Below are positions 27,172 through 34,338 of a stretch of DNA of 64,000 bases, in pieces. Source of the DNA: Halococcus salsus (lineage in GTDB: Archaea > Halobacteriota > Halobacteria > Halobacteriales > Halococcaceae). The first letter of the stretch is position 1, and each line of letters begins with the position of its first letter. Location: the NCBI RefSeq assembly GCF_009900715.1, contig NZ_JAAAJC010000001.1, positions 186,001 through 250,000 on the forward strand. The letters run 5' to 3'. The notes under the pieces were generated by a model. It was not told the DNA's origin and ran no database searches. It worked only from the letters and a program-made list of their open reading frames with translations. A program made the position numbers and the translations under genes.

Positions 27172-27454
27172 ATCGGTGATACTATTACGATAGCTAAAAG
27201 TCTACCTTTCGGAGCGTGGTTCCGCTGCGCTTCCACGGGGTGAACCCGGCCGATCGAAGAGAGAGAGGACGAGGAAACGGGTTGAGACGATAGTTAGGCT
27301 GCAGTGTATCGATACTCGAATCCTCGAACTCGTGGAACGCACGACAACGACGAAGGGGCCGTTCTGCTACGGGTCCGAATCTATGTTCGGGCTACTGGTA
27401 GATTCATCGGTACCCCTGCACCGTCCGGTGAATCCGAAGTGACTCGCAGGATCA
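27172..27454. other. Gene-free AT-richer stretch next to the tRNA-Arg tail copy
   Basis: No gene with haloarchaeal coding character is seen here. The first 50 bases carry the probable promoter of the small winged-helix gene (minus strand CTTTTAGC near 27195). The remainder has lower GC than the chromosome around it and may be the eroded end of an integrated element whose att-like tail begins at 27455. Confidence 0.4.
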
Positions 27455-27598
27455 TGGGCGCTGCAGGATTTGAACCGGAGCCGGACGGTCGCCTCGCTTC
27501 GCTCGGCGCTGCGACCGGCAGGATGCAAATCCCTCGCGGTTCAGTTGCCACTCCTCACTGTCGTTCGGAGGACAACTGGGCGCTGCAGGATTTGAACC
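27455..27598 (-). repeat. 22-bp direct repeat of the tRNA-Arg 3' end (att-like)
   Basis: A 22-base sequence, starting TGGGCGCTGCAGG on the plus strand and ending TTGAACC, occurs at 27455-27476 and at 27577-27598. The second copy is the 3' end of tRNA-Arg including the discriminator base. The copies are 122 bases apart. On the tRNA strand the spacer holds GGATTTGCATCC (27521-27532), a near inverted copy of the T arm, and a 7-bp stem CGGTCGC/GCGACCG around AGCGAAGCGA. A second complete tRNA is not present. Confidence 0.7.
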
Positions 27599-27651
27599 CG
27601 CGACAGCTTGGTCCGAAGCCAAGTACTCTGTCCAAACTGAGCTAAGCGCCC
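27577..27651 (-). tRNA. tRNA-Arg (anticodon TCG)
   Basis: On the minus strand the 75 bases fold as an intron-free cloverleaf. The acceptor stem pairs GGGCGCT with AGCGCCC, the anticodon stem CTTGG with CCAAG around CTTCGGA (anticodon TCG, reading CGA), and the T loop is TTCAAAT. The discriminator is A and no CCA is encoded. The 3' end is copied 122 bp downstream. Confidence 0.95.
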
Positions 27652-27675
27652 TCACCAGCCGTATCCACGAGCCGT

Positions 27676-27683
27676 AGTTAAAT
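27676..27683 (-). promoter_or_regulatory. TATA-like box of tRNA-Arg
   Basis: On the minus strand ATTTAACT is centred about 29 bases before the tRNA 5' end. The same 86-base gap also holds the promoter of the divergent prenyltransferase gene. Confidence 0.5.
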
Positions 27684-27707
27684 CCCGCGGTCGGCGCGTT
27701 CCGGGTG

Positions 27708-27715
27708 GTTTATTC
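27708..27715 (+). promoter_or_regulatory. TATA-like box of the UbiA-type prenyltransferase gene
   Basis: GTTTATTC is centred about 27 bases before the ATG at 27738, so the message is leaderless. Confidence 0.55.
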
Positions 27716-27737
27716 GGCCACCGGCGGGACTCCTCGT

Positions 27738-28577
27738 ATGACCGGCGAGCGGGTTCGTGGCTTCGTCGAGATCACGCGTCCGATCAACGCCGTCGCGGCG
27801 GGCGCGCTGACGTTCGTCGGTGCGTTCGTCGCGAGCGGGCTCGGAACCTGGGGGGCAGTCGGGGCGGCGGCCGGCGCGACCGTGCTCGCCACCGCCGCGG
27901 GCAACACCATCAACGACTACTTCGACCGGGAGATCGACCGGATCAACCAGCCCGACAGACCGATCCCCCGCGGTGCGGTCACGGCCCGCGAAGCGCTCGG
28001 GTTCAGTCTCCTCCTGTTCGTCGGCGCGGTCGTCCTCGCGCTCACGCTCCCGCCGCTCGCCATCGCCATCGCGGTGATCAACCTCGTCGCGCTCGTCGCG
28101 TACACGGAGTTCTTCAAGGGATTACCGGGGGTCGGCAACGTCGTCGTCGGCTACCTCGGCGGGAGCACCTTCCTGTTCGGCGCGGCGGCGGTCGGACGGG
28201 TCACGAGCGCGGTCGTCGTGCTGTTCGCGCTCGCGGCGCTTTCAACTGTGGCCCGCGAGATAATCAAGGACGTCGAGGACGTCGCGGGCGACCGCCGCGA
28301 GGGGCTCAACACCCTCCCGATCGCAGTGGGCGAACGACCGGCGCTCTGGGTCGCCGTCCTCCTGCTCGCGGTCGCGCTCCTCGCCAGTCCCCTGCCCTAC
28401 CTCCAGGGCACCCTCGGCTGGCCGTATCTCGCGGTGGTCGCGGTCGCGGACCTCGTGATGGCTATCGCCGCCGTCAACAGCTTCACCGACCCGACGACGG
28501 GTCAAGAACGGCTGAGCTACGCGATGTTCCTCGCGGGCGGCGCGTTCGTAGTCGGGCGGCTCGCGGTGGCGTTGTAG
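27738..28577 (+). CDS. ubiA: Geranylgeranylglycerol-phosphate geranylgeranyltransferase (DGGGP synthase)
   Basis: A 279-residue UbiA-family membrane enzyme with about eight helices. In archaea it adds the second geranylgeranyl chain to GGGP, making the core of ether lipids. Two aspartate-rich loops bind the prenyl diphosphate: NTINDYFDREIDRINQPDRP (residues about 57-76) and REIIKDVEDVAGDRREGLNT. Length and motifs match the archaeal DGGGP synthase branch rather than ubiquinone or heme enzymes, though other UbiA roles cannot be wholly excluded. A geranylgeranyl reductase gene for the next pathway stage lies at 39277. Confidence 0.88.
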   Translation: MTGERVRGFVEITRPINAVAAGALTFVGAFVASGLGTWGAVGAAAGATVLATAAGNTINDYFDREIDRINQPDRPIPRGAVTAREALGFSLLLFVGAVVLALTLPPLAIAIAVINLVALVAYTEFFKGLPGVGNVVVGYLGGSTFLFGAAAVGRVTSAVVVLFALAALSTVAREIIKDVEDVAGDRREGLNTLPIAVGERPALWVAVLLLAVALLASPLPYLQGTLGWPYLAVVAVADLVMAIAAVNSFTDPTTGQERLSYAMFLAGGAFVVGRLAVAL

Positions 28578-28613
28578 GGGGTCTTTTTGTCGTCGCCGCG
28601 CGTAGGGAAGGGT

Positions 28614-29021
28614 ATGCCAATCACGGACGACGACGAACTCGCGGCGATCCTCGACCTCGACACCGTGGCGGTCGTCGGCTGCTCGTCGACGCCCGGCAAG
28701 GACGCCCACGAGATCCCACGGTATCTCCTCGACCACGGCTACGACGTGATCCCCGTCAATCCCACCGCCGACGAGGTACTCGACCGTCGGGCCTACGACT
28801 CGCTCGCGGACGTCGAGGAGGCGATCGACATCGTGAACGTGTTTCGGCCGAGCGACGAGGTGAGCGGGATCGTGGACGACGCGCTCGACCGCGACGACGC
28901 GGGCGTCATCTGGACCCAGCTCGGCATCCGCGACCCCGAGGCCACCCAGCGCGCCGAGGACGCGGGTCGGCAAGTGGTCGAGGACAAGTGCATGAAGGTC
29001 GAACACCAGCGGCTCGGCTAA
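28614..29021 (+). CDS. CoA-binding domain protein (YccU type)
   Basis: A 135-residue single-domain protein with the Rossmann-like CoA-binding fold found in succinyl-CoA synthetase: VAVVGCSSTPGKDAHEIPRY, then VIPVNPTADEVLDRRAYDSL and VNVFRPSDEV. The C-terminal AGVIWTQLGIRD and DKCMKVEHQRL are standard for this family. It binds a CoA-type nucleotide; the physiological role is unknown. A T-rich TATA-like stretch lies about 28 bases before the start. It is close behind the prenyltransferase gene but has its own promoter. Confidence 0.85.
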   Translation: MPITDDDELAAILDLDTVAVVGCSSTPGKDAHEIPRYLLDHGYDVIPVNPTADEVLDRRAYDSLADVEEAIDIVNVFRPSDEVSGIVDDALDRDDAGVIWTQLGIRDPEATQRAEDAGRQVVEDKCMKVEHQRLG

Positions 29022-29027
29022 GGAAAA

Positions 29028-29363
29028 CTACTCGGCGGTGGCGGTGTCGTCGGACGTCGGTGCGTCGTCGGTCGTGCCGTCCGTCGCTTCGGCGTCGGCC
29101 ACCGTCTTTCCGGGTTCGGCCTCCTCGATCGCCGCCGAGGCCGCGACCGCGTCGACGTCGATCCCCTGTTCGCGTGCGAGGGCGTCGAGCACCGCGCGCT
29201 GGTCGTCGAGGTCGCGTTCGATCCGCTCGACGCGCTGGCTCGTGGCCTCGACGTGCTCTCTGACCTCGTTGACCTGGCTCCGGAGTTCGTCGATCTTCTG
29301 ATAGAGCGTCTCGGCCATGTCGACGACGCGCTGGAGTTTCTTCGCGGTGTTTCCGAGTCCCAT
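29028..29363 (-). CDS. Coiled-coil haloarchaeal protein with acidic tail
   Basis: A 111-residue protein. Residues about 5-65 form one long coiled coil (VVDMAETLYQKIDELRSQVN, then VEATSQRVERIERDLDD), followed by a short helix (AVLDALAREQGIDVDAVAA) and a Thr/Asp-rich tail. It resembles small haloarchaeal proteins of unknown function (possibly the DUF5798 group, not certain). It probably oligomerises; no catalytic residue is evident. It converges with the CoA-binding gene, six bases between stops. Confidence 0.7.
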   Translation of the reverse strand: MGLGNTAKKLQRVVDMAETLYQKIDELRSQVNEVREHVEATSQRVERIERDLDDQRAVLDALAREQGIDVDAVAASAAIEEAEPGKTVADAEATDGTTDDAPTSDDTATAE

Positions 29364-29449
29364 GCCCCTTTCTTGGGGTGGAGTTACCTGTGTGTTGTGT
29401 TCGCCCGTCGAACGCGCCGATTAAGACGCCGCCCGCCGGAATCGACCCC

Positions 29450-29860
29450 ATGAATGCCTCGCGGGTCGCCCCGGTCGTCGGGATCGTCGGCTGTCTCACG
29501 GTGCTGGTCGCGCTCGTCGTCCCGTACCTCACCACCGAGGCGGGGGCCGCCGGCACCTACTACGCCACGGGTGCGATAAACCCGCTCATCGGCGGGCTCT
29601 TCGCCGCCGTCGCCGTGGTCGTCTTCGCCGCCGGTCGGGCCGGTCGAACCGACCCCGCGACCGCCGCCGGCGTGGCACTCGTCTTCGGTATCGTGGTCGC
29701 GCTCGTCTCGCTGGTCTGGGCGCTCACGGTCCCGGAGGCCGTCGTCTTCCAACTCTCGACCGACTCCGCCCTCGAATATCACCGCTGGGTGCTGGCGCTG
29801 TGTTCGTCGATGATCCCCGTGAGCGGGGCGTGGTATGCCCGTGGACTCGGCCTGGTGTAG
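29450..29860 (+). CDS. Small four-helix membrane protein, unknown function
   Basis: A 136-residue hydrophobic protein with four predicted membrane helices: VVGIVGCLTVLVALVVPYL, LIGGLFAAVAVVVFAAG, VALVFGIVVALVSLVWALT and a last one near VLALCSSMIPVSGAWY. I recognise no catalytic motif; similar proteins occur in haloarchaea under DUF names. The ATG at 29450 follows a weak TATA-like ATTAAG about 28 bases upstream. Repeat element A1 begins about 110 bases after its stop. Confidence 0.65.
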   Translation: MNASRVAPVVGIVGCLTVLVALVVPYLTTEAGAAGTYYATGAINPLIGGLFAAVAVVVFAAGRAGRTDPATAAGVALVFGIVVALVSLVWALTVPEAVVFQLSTDSALEYHRWVLALCSSMIPVSGAWYARGLGLV

Positions 29861-29968
29861 TCGGGTGGTGCGGTCGCCGCCAGGCGGCTGCGGTGCGGGG
29901 GTGGGTGCGGGCCTGGCGTCTCGGTGAGCGCCGCAGGCGCGAACCGAGGCTCAGGAGGGCTGTGCTCT

Positions 29969-30263
29969 CCTGGTGGATGAAGGGCGAAGCCCGCGAACGG
30001 AGTGAGTGGGCTGAGGGCTTCGGCGGAGGCGGTGCTGTGCGGGGCGGTTGCGGTCGCAGAGGTTTTTGTGATCTCACCGCGAGCGAACGGAGTGAGCGAG
30101 CGGGTGCGAGGGTGACTGCAAGGAACCCGACGCGCTTTTGATCCACATTTTGCGAGCGTCATCAGAACTGCTCCGCAGTTCTGATTGGCACACAAAATCG
30201 CTACGCGATTTTGGGACGAAGGAGCGAGCGCTAGCGATGCGACTGAACGTAGCAAAAGGTGGG
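29969..30263 (+). repeat. Repeat element A1 (family A, plus orientation)
   Basis: First of three family A copies. It begins CCTGGTGGATGAAGGGCGAA, contains the 20-base blocks GCGGTGCTGTGCGGGGCGGT (30029-30048) and GCTTTTGATCCACATTTTGC (30134-30153), both identical in A2 and A3, and ends AGCAAAAGGTGGG. The last part is enlarged by two perfect hairpins: arms of 11 bases at 30161-30185 (loop TCC) and of 9 bases at 30193-30213 (loop TAC). TTTTGC near 30148 and GCAAAA near 30252 can close the whole end as one long stem. It fills most of the gap 29861-30282 and stops 20 bases from the SRP RNA 3' end. Confidence 0.8.
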
Positions 30264-30282
30264 TATGTAGAAGGTGGGAAGT

Positions 30283-30588
30283 GGACGGGCCGGGATTGCC
30301 CGGCGTTCCGGCGCGGGGAAGCCCGCGTGCCTCCTCCACCCCGCGATCCGGCGAGCGACGGCTGTCCGGCGGTCCGCTGCTCACTTCCGTGCCTGACGGG
30401 CTGCCGCCGATTAACCGCGGCGGGTCGTCCCTGCAGACGAACAGCCGCGGACCGCCGCCCCCGACGGACGAGGCTTCGACGTTGGCTTGCGGGGCCCGCG
30501 CCGGTCGGCGCGGACGCACCCGGAATTCGGCCCCCGCTGAAGACCGTAGTGCGGGTTGCGAGCAGGGCCTAACTGCCCGACCTAGTCC
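30283..30588 (-). ncRNA. ffs: 7S signal recognition particle RNA
   Basis: About 306 bases on the minus strand, close to the 304 known for Halobacterium. Helix 8, the binding site of SRP54, is plain at 30372-30400: on the minus strand GTCAGGCACGGAAG is followed by TGAGCAGCGGAC, with the conserved GGAAG and AGCAGC loops. The ends pair as helix 1 (5' GGAC..GTCGGG with 3' CCCGGCCCGTCC), which set my limits; each may be off by a few bases. With SRP54 and SRP19 it targets nascent membrane and secreted proteins to the translocon. Open frames across it are spurious. Confidence 0.92.
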
Positions 30589-30610
30589 GATTTCAGGATA
30601 GCCGAGTCGA

Positions 30611-30618
30611 CCATAAGG
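30611..30618 (-). promoter_or_regulatory. TATA-like box of the SRP RNA gene
   Basis: On the minus strand CCTTATGG is centred 26-27 bases before the proposed 5' end at 30588, in agreement with the end predicted from helix 1 pairing. Element A2 begins 26 bases upstream of it. Confidence 0.6.
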
Positions 30619-30643
30619 ACCTTTCGAAACCCGCCTTTTGCGT

Positions 30644-30884
30644 CCCCACCTTTTGCTGCGCTCGTTCGCTCGCGATGCTCACTCACTCGCTGGCAAAATG
30701 TGGATCAAAAGCCAGCGTCACCCCCTGCGGGGGTTCCTCGGCCCGCTCACTCGCCTTCGGCTCGTTCGCGGTAGGATCACAAAGGCCCCCGCGACCGTCG
30801 TCGCAACCGCCCCGCACAGCACCGCTTCCGCCGAAGCCCTCAGCCCACTCACTCCGTTCGCGGGCTTCGCCCTTCATCCGCCAG
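30644..30884 (-). repeat. Repeat element A2 (family A, minus orientation)
   Basis: Second family A copy, inverted relative to A1, so the pair flanks the SRP RNA gene. It carries the two invariant blocks at 30806-30825 and 30693-30712. Its end, minus-strand AGCAAAAGGTGGGG, lies 26 bases upstream of the SRP TATA box. The variable hairpin between TTTTGC and GCAAAA is made of GAGTGAGTGAGC and GAGCGAACGAGC runs. It fills most of the gap 30619-30949; the last 65 bases before the ATPase gene stop are GC-rich without features. Confidence 0.8.
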
Positions 30885-30949
30885 GCACCGCACCGCTGCC
30901 GCGGACCGCACCGCGGCCGCAACGCGGCGTGACTCACTCCCGTACCGGA

Positions 30950-32821
30950 TTACGACGGCGCGACCGTGACCTGGCGATTCCGGTCGATGGCGGCTTCGAG
31001 CTCCTCCGCGATGGCGCTCCCCCGGGAGACCTGCACCTCGCCACCGCGCGAGACGGTCGCGGTGAAGAGGTACTCGCCGTCGGCCTGGACTTCGACGGTG
31101 TTGCCCGCGTGGCCCTCCATCGGAATCACGACGTGGCGGCCGGTGATCTCGGGGGTGACGATCTCACCCGACGCGCTGCCGTTGGCGTTGCCATCACTAC
31201 TGCTCCCGCCACCGGAGCCGCCCGATCCTCCCGACCGTCCGCCGGGGCGCTCGTCGAAGGTCCGAACGTCGATGTCGATCCCCAACCGATTCTCGATGTC
31301 GGTGATCCGACCGCCACCCTTGCCGATCACGGTCGCGATGTCCGACTCCTCGACGTAGACCACGGCGGTGTTCGACCCACGGAGTTCGACCTCGCAGTTC
31401 CCGCGCGCCGCCGACCGGATCTCCCGTTCGATCTCCTGTTTCGCGATCCGGTCCACTCCGGAGTCGTCGGTCTCCTCGCCGACCGGCACCGTGACGACCT
31501 GCCGGTTGAAGCTGTAGATCTCGTAGGCCGGCTCGCCGGTCTCGGCGTCCGTCACCCGGATCACGGGTCGCGCGAGGTCCTCCTCGACCAGCCCCTCGGG
31601 GACCTTGACCTCGGTCTCGATGTCGTAGATCGTGGCGATCTCCCCGGCCTCGACGTAGACGACCGTGTCGACGACCTGCGGGATCATCCCCAACTCGACC
31701 CGCCCCACGAGTCGCCCGACGGCGTCGATCGCGCGCGTGGCGTGGACCACGCCGACCATCCCGACGCCCGCGAGCCGCATGTCCGCGAAGACCGAGAAGT
31801 CCTCGGTCTTCCGGACCTCGTCGTAGATGGTGTAGTCGGGCCGGACCATCAGCAGTGCATCCGCCGTATTCTCCATCCGGCCGTCGAGCGCGGTGTACTG
31901 CGTCACGTCGGGGCCAACTTGCAGGTCCCGGGGCTTCTCCATCGTCTTCACCGAGAAGTCCGAGTCGGCGAGGAAGCCCGCGACGGCCCCGGCGAGCGTG
32001 GACTTCCCCGCACCGGGCGCACCCGCGACGAGCACGCCGCGCTGGTGGTCGAGCAGGCGCTCGCGGAGGTCGTCGGCGTACTGGTAGTCGTCGAGTTCGG
32101 TCGCCGCGATCGGCCGGACGGTGGTGATCTCGATCCCGTCGGCGAACGGCGGTCGCGCCACCGCGATCCGGTAGTCGCGGTACTGCACGATCGTCATGCC
32201 GTGTCTGTCGAGTTCGGTGAACCCCTCGCTCGACGTTCGCGCCGCGAGTTCGATCTCCTCGACCCACTCGGACAGCTGGGCTTCGGAAAGCGGCTCCTCG
32301 CCCACGGCCTCGAAGCGCATCCCGCCGATCGACCCTCGCTTCGCCATCGGCACCACCCCCGTCTTGAGGTGGACGCTCATCGTCTCGTCGTCGAAGAAGC
32401 GCTCGATGTCGAGGCCCTCCACCGTCCGAACCTCGGGTTCGAGGTACTCGACGGTCAGCCCCTTCGCCCGCGCGACCTCGCTCTGGACGCGGTCGCTCGT
32501 GAGCAGCGTGGCGTCGTGCTCGGCGGCGAGGTCGCGGATCAGCGCGTCGACGGCCCCCTCGCCGGCGCTCGCGCGCTCGGTCTCGGCGGGCCGCCGACCG
32601 ACGTATTCGAGCTCGATCCGGTCGTCGGCCGCGAGCTCGACGAGGGCTTCGAGCTCCGCGAGGCCGTTCCACCCCGTCTCGATCCCGTCGTTCGCCTGGG
32701 ATTCGAGTTCGGCCACGACCGCCTCGGGGACCAGCACCGTCGCGCCGTCGGCCGCCCCGCTCTCGACGCGGTCGGACACGCGGCCGTCGATGACCGCGCT
32801 CGTGTCCGGGACGATAGTCAT
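30950..32821 (-). CDS. PIN-ATPase-KH protein (PINA family)
   Basis: A 623-residue archaeal protein in four parts. Residues 1-120 are a PIN domain (VPDTSAVIDGRVSD; the aspartates bind metal in nucleases). Residues about 220-460 are a PilT/VirB11-like ATPase with Walker A GAPGAGKST at 267-275 and YTIYDEVRKTEDFSVFADMR. A KH RNA/DNA-binding domain follows (DIATVIGKGGGRITDIENRL), then a Gly/Ser linker and a small C-terminal domain. The Sulfolobus homologue PINA promotes Holliday junction migration; that role is likely here. The ATG at 32821 has a TATA-like CCTTATCC about 30 bases upstream, directly at the edge of element B1. Confidence 0.9.
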   Translation of the reverse strand: MTIVPDTSAVIDGRVSDRVESGAADGATVLVPEAVVAELESQANDGIETGWNGLAELEALVELAADDRIELEYVGRRPAETERASAGEGAVDALIRDLAAEHDATLLTSDRVQSEVARAKGLTVEYLEPEVRTVEGLDIERFFDDETMSVHLKTGVVPMAKRGSIGGMRFEAVGEEPLSEAQLSEWVEEIELAARTSSEGFTELDRHGMTIVQYRDYRIAVARPPFADGIEITTVRPIAATELDDYQYADDLRERLLDHQRGVLVAGAPGAGKSTLAGAVAGFLADSDFSVKTMEKPRDLQVGPDVTQYTALDGRMENTADALLMVRPDYTIYDEVRKTEDFSVFADMRLAGVGMVGVVHATRAIDAVGRLVGRVELGMIPQVVDTVVYVEAGEIATIYDIETEVKVPEGLVEEDLARPVIRVTDAETGEPAYEIYSFNRQVVTVPVGEETDDSGVDRIAKQEIEREIRSAARGNCEVELRGSNTAVVYVEESDIATVIGKGGGRITDIENRLGIDIDVRTFDERPGGRSGGSGGSGGGSSSDGNANGSASGEIVTPEITGRHVVIPMEGHAGNTVEVQADGEYLFTATVSRGGEVQVSRGSAIAEELEAAIDRNRQVTVAPS

Positions 32822-32860
32822 GCCCGCACATCGGCCCGCAGAACGGATAAGGATGTTCAA

Positions 32861-33175
32861 CCACTTTTTTCCTCCTCGGGTTGGCTCACTCCGTTCGCCA
32901 ACCTCTCGTCGCAAAAACCTGGACTAAAAACGGCCGCTCACTCGCGCTTCGCGCTCGTTCGCGGTACAATCACTACCGGCCACCGCCCCGCGCACCCGCC
33001 ACACGCCTCCCCAGCCGATTCACTCCGTTCGCTTCACTCACTTCGCTCATCCCTCGCACAGTGTTCGCGGTCGGCGTTCGCTATCGCTCACGCACGACCG
33101 CGAGCGCGCGCCAACCGCTTACGGCCGCAACCGCGACCGCACCACCTCCGACCGCAATCGCGACCGCACCCGCCG
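32861..33175 (-). repeat. Repeat element B1 (family B, minus orientation)
   Basis: About 315 bases in the gap 32822-33242 between the divergent ATPase and M20 genes. Minus-strand blocks shared exactly with B2 are TGTGCGAGGGATGAGC (33045-33060) and GGGGAGGCGTGTGGCGG (32996-33012). The end has TTTTTAGTCCAGGTTTTTGC (32911-32930), a hairpin with perfect arms GGTTGGC/GCCAACC, then AAAAAAGTGG. It stops a few bases before the TATA-like box of the PIN-ATPase gene. The outer boundary toward 33175 is approximate because the sequence fades into GCGGTTGCGGT runs. Confidence 0.75.
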
Positions 33176-33210
33176 CGGCGGATGAACGGGGTCGCTTCGC
33201 TCGACAGTAG

Positions 33211-33218
33211 CCTTATCA
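33211..33218 (+). promoter_or_regulatory. TATA-like box of the M20 peptidase gene
   Basis: CCTTATCA is centred about 28 bases before the ATG at 33243, between the outer end of element B1 and the gene. Confidence 0.55.
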
Positions 33219-33242
33219 CGTCGCTCGCCGACTCTCGACGGG

Positions 33243-34313
33243 ATGGACGTCGCCGCCCTCACCCGCGATTTGGTCTCGATCCCGAGCCACGACGACGAGA
33301 CCGCTGCGGGCGATTTCGTCGAGGACTGGCTCCGCGCGGAAACCGATGCCGACGTGCGGCGGGACGCGGTCGGGAACGTCATCGCCCGCTACGGCGAGGC
33401 AGATGCCCTCGCGCTCGTCGGCCACCACGACGTCGTTCCGCCGGACGAATCCCAGGTCGACGGCGACGAGTACGTCCTCGAAACCACCGACGACCGACTC
33501 TACGGCCGCGGCGCGGCGGACATGAAGGGTGCGGTCGCGGCGGCGATGCTGGCCTTCCGCGATACCCCGGAGGACGGACTCGTCTTCGCGAGCTTCGTCG
33601 GCGAGGAACTCGGTGGCGTCGGCGCGCGCCACGCCATCGACGAGGGATTCGCGCCCGACTGCGCGGTGGTCGGCGAGGGCTCGACGGGCTACACCACCCC
33701 CGGCGTGACGGACGTCGTGGTCGCCCACAAGGGTCGGCGCGCGAGCACCGTCACCGCCCACGGCACCGCCGCTCACGCCAGCGAACCCCACATGGGTGAA
33801 AACGCGGTCTACCGGGCCTGCGACGCCGTCGACCTCATCAGAGATATCGACCCGCCGAGCGCGACGGTGCTCGACGAACGCGTCACCGGCAGCCTCGCCG
33901 TCACCGGGATCGACGGCGGCTCGGCCTGGAACGTCGTCCCCGAATCGTGCGCCATCACCGTCGACGAGCGCACGGTCCCTGGCGAGCGCGCAGCCCTCGG
34001 GACCGTCGAGGAGGTCGAGGGAGTCGAGTGGACGGTCGACCAGGACCTCCCGCCGATGGCGTGCGACGACGAGGACTTCGCCGAGACGGTTCGAACGGTA
34101 GCCGACGAGTGCCAGAACGGAAATCCGGAACTCGTGACGAAGCCCGCCGCGACCGACGGCGGCTGGCTCGCGGCGGCGGGCGTGACCTGCGTGGTCTGCG
34201 GACCGTCGGAGCTCGGCGAGGCCCACACCAAGGACGAGAGTGTCTCGCTCGCCGCCCTCGAGCGCTGCTATCGGATCTACTCCGAGCTGGCCGACACCGT
34301 AGGGGAGAATTGA
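33243..34313 (+). CDS. M20 family metallohydrolase (ArgE/DapE type)
   Basis: A 356-residue di-zinc hydrolase that removes acyl groups from amino acids or cleaves small peptides. Motifs in order: ALVGHHDVVP (first zinc His), LYGRGAADMKGAVAAAM (bridging Asp), FVGEELGGVGARHAIDEG (catalytic Glu-Glu), the dimerisation domain with AHASEPHMGEN, and EAHTKDESVSL (last His). The exact substrate is open: N-acetylornithine, N-succinyl-diaminopimelate or acetyl-lysine carriers are options. It is followed after 25 bases by the M32 carboxypeptidase gene and may be co-transcribed with it. Confidence 0.88.
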   Translation: MDVAALTRDLVSIPSHDDETAAGDFVEDWLRAETDADVRRDAVGNVIARYGEADALALVGHHDVVPPDESQVDGDEYVLETTDDRLYGRGAADMKGAVAAAMLAFRDTPEDGLVFASFVGEELGGVGARHAIDEGFAPDCAVVGEGSTGYTTPGVTDVVVAHKGRRASTVTAHGTAAHASEPHMGENAVYRACDAVDLIRDIDPPSATVLDERVTGSLAVTGIDGGSAWNVVPESCAITVDERTVPGERAALGTVEEVEGVEWTVDQDLPPMACDDEDFAETVRTVADECQNGNPELVTKPAATDGGWLAAAGVTCVVCGPSELGEAHTKDESVSLAALERCYRIYSELADTVGEN

Positions 34314-34338
34314 TAGGTCGGCGACCCGGGTTTTCGGT

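Noticed and set aside
30138-30601. Small open frames over 30138-30601 that could be taken as Arg-rich proteins
   Set aside because: This DNA is the SRP RNA gene on the minus strand with intact helix 8 and helix 1, and part of element A1.
30638-33799. Plus-strand open frame of 1053 codons
   Set aside because: It crosses element A2, the antisense of the PIN-ATPase gene, element B1 and the M20 gene out of frame. No promoter or motif supports it.
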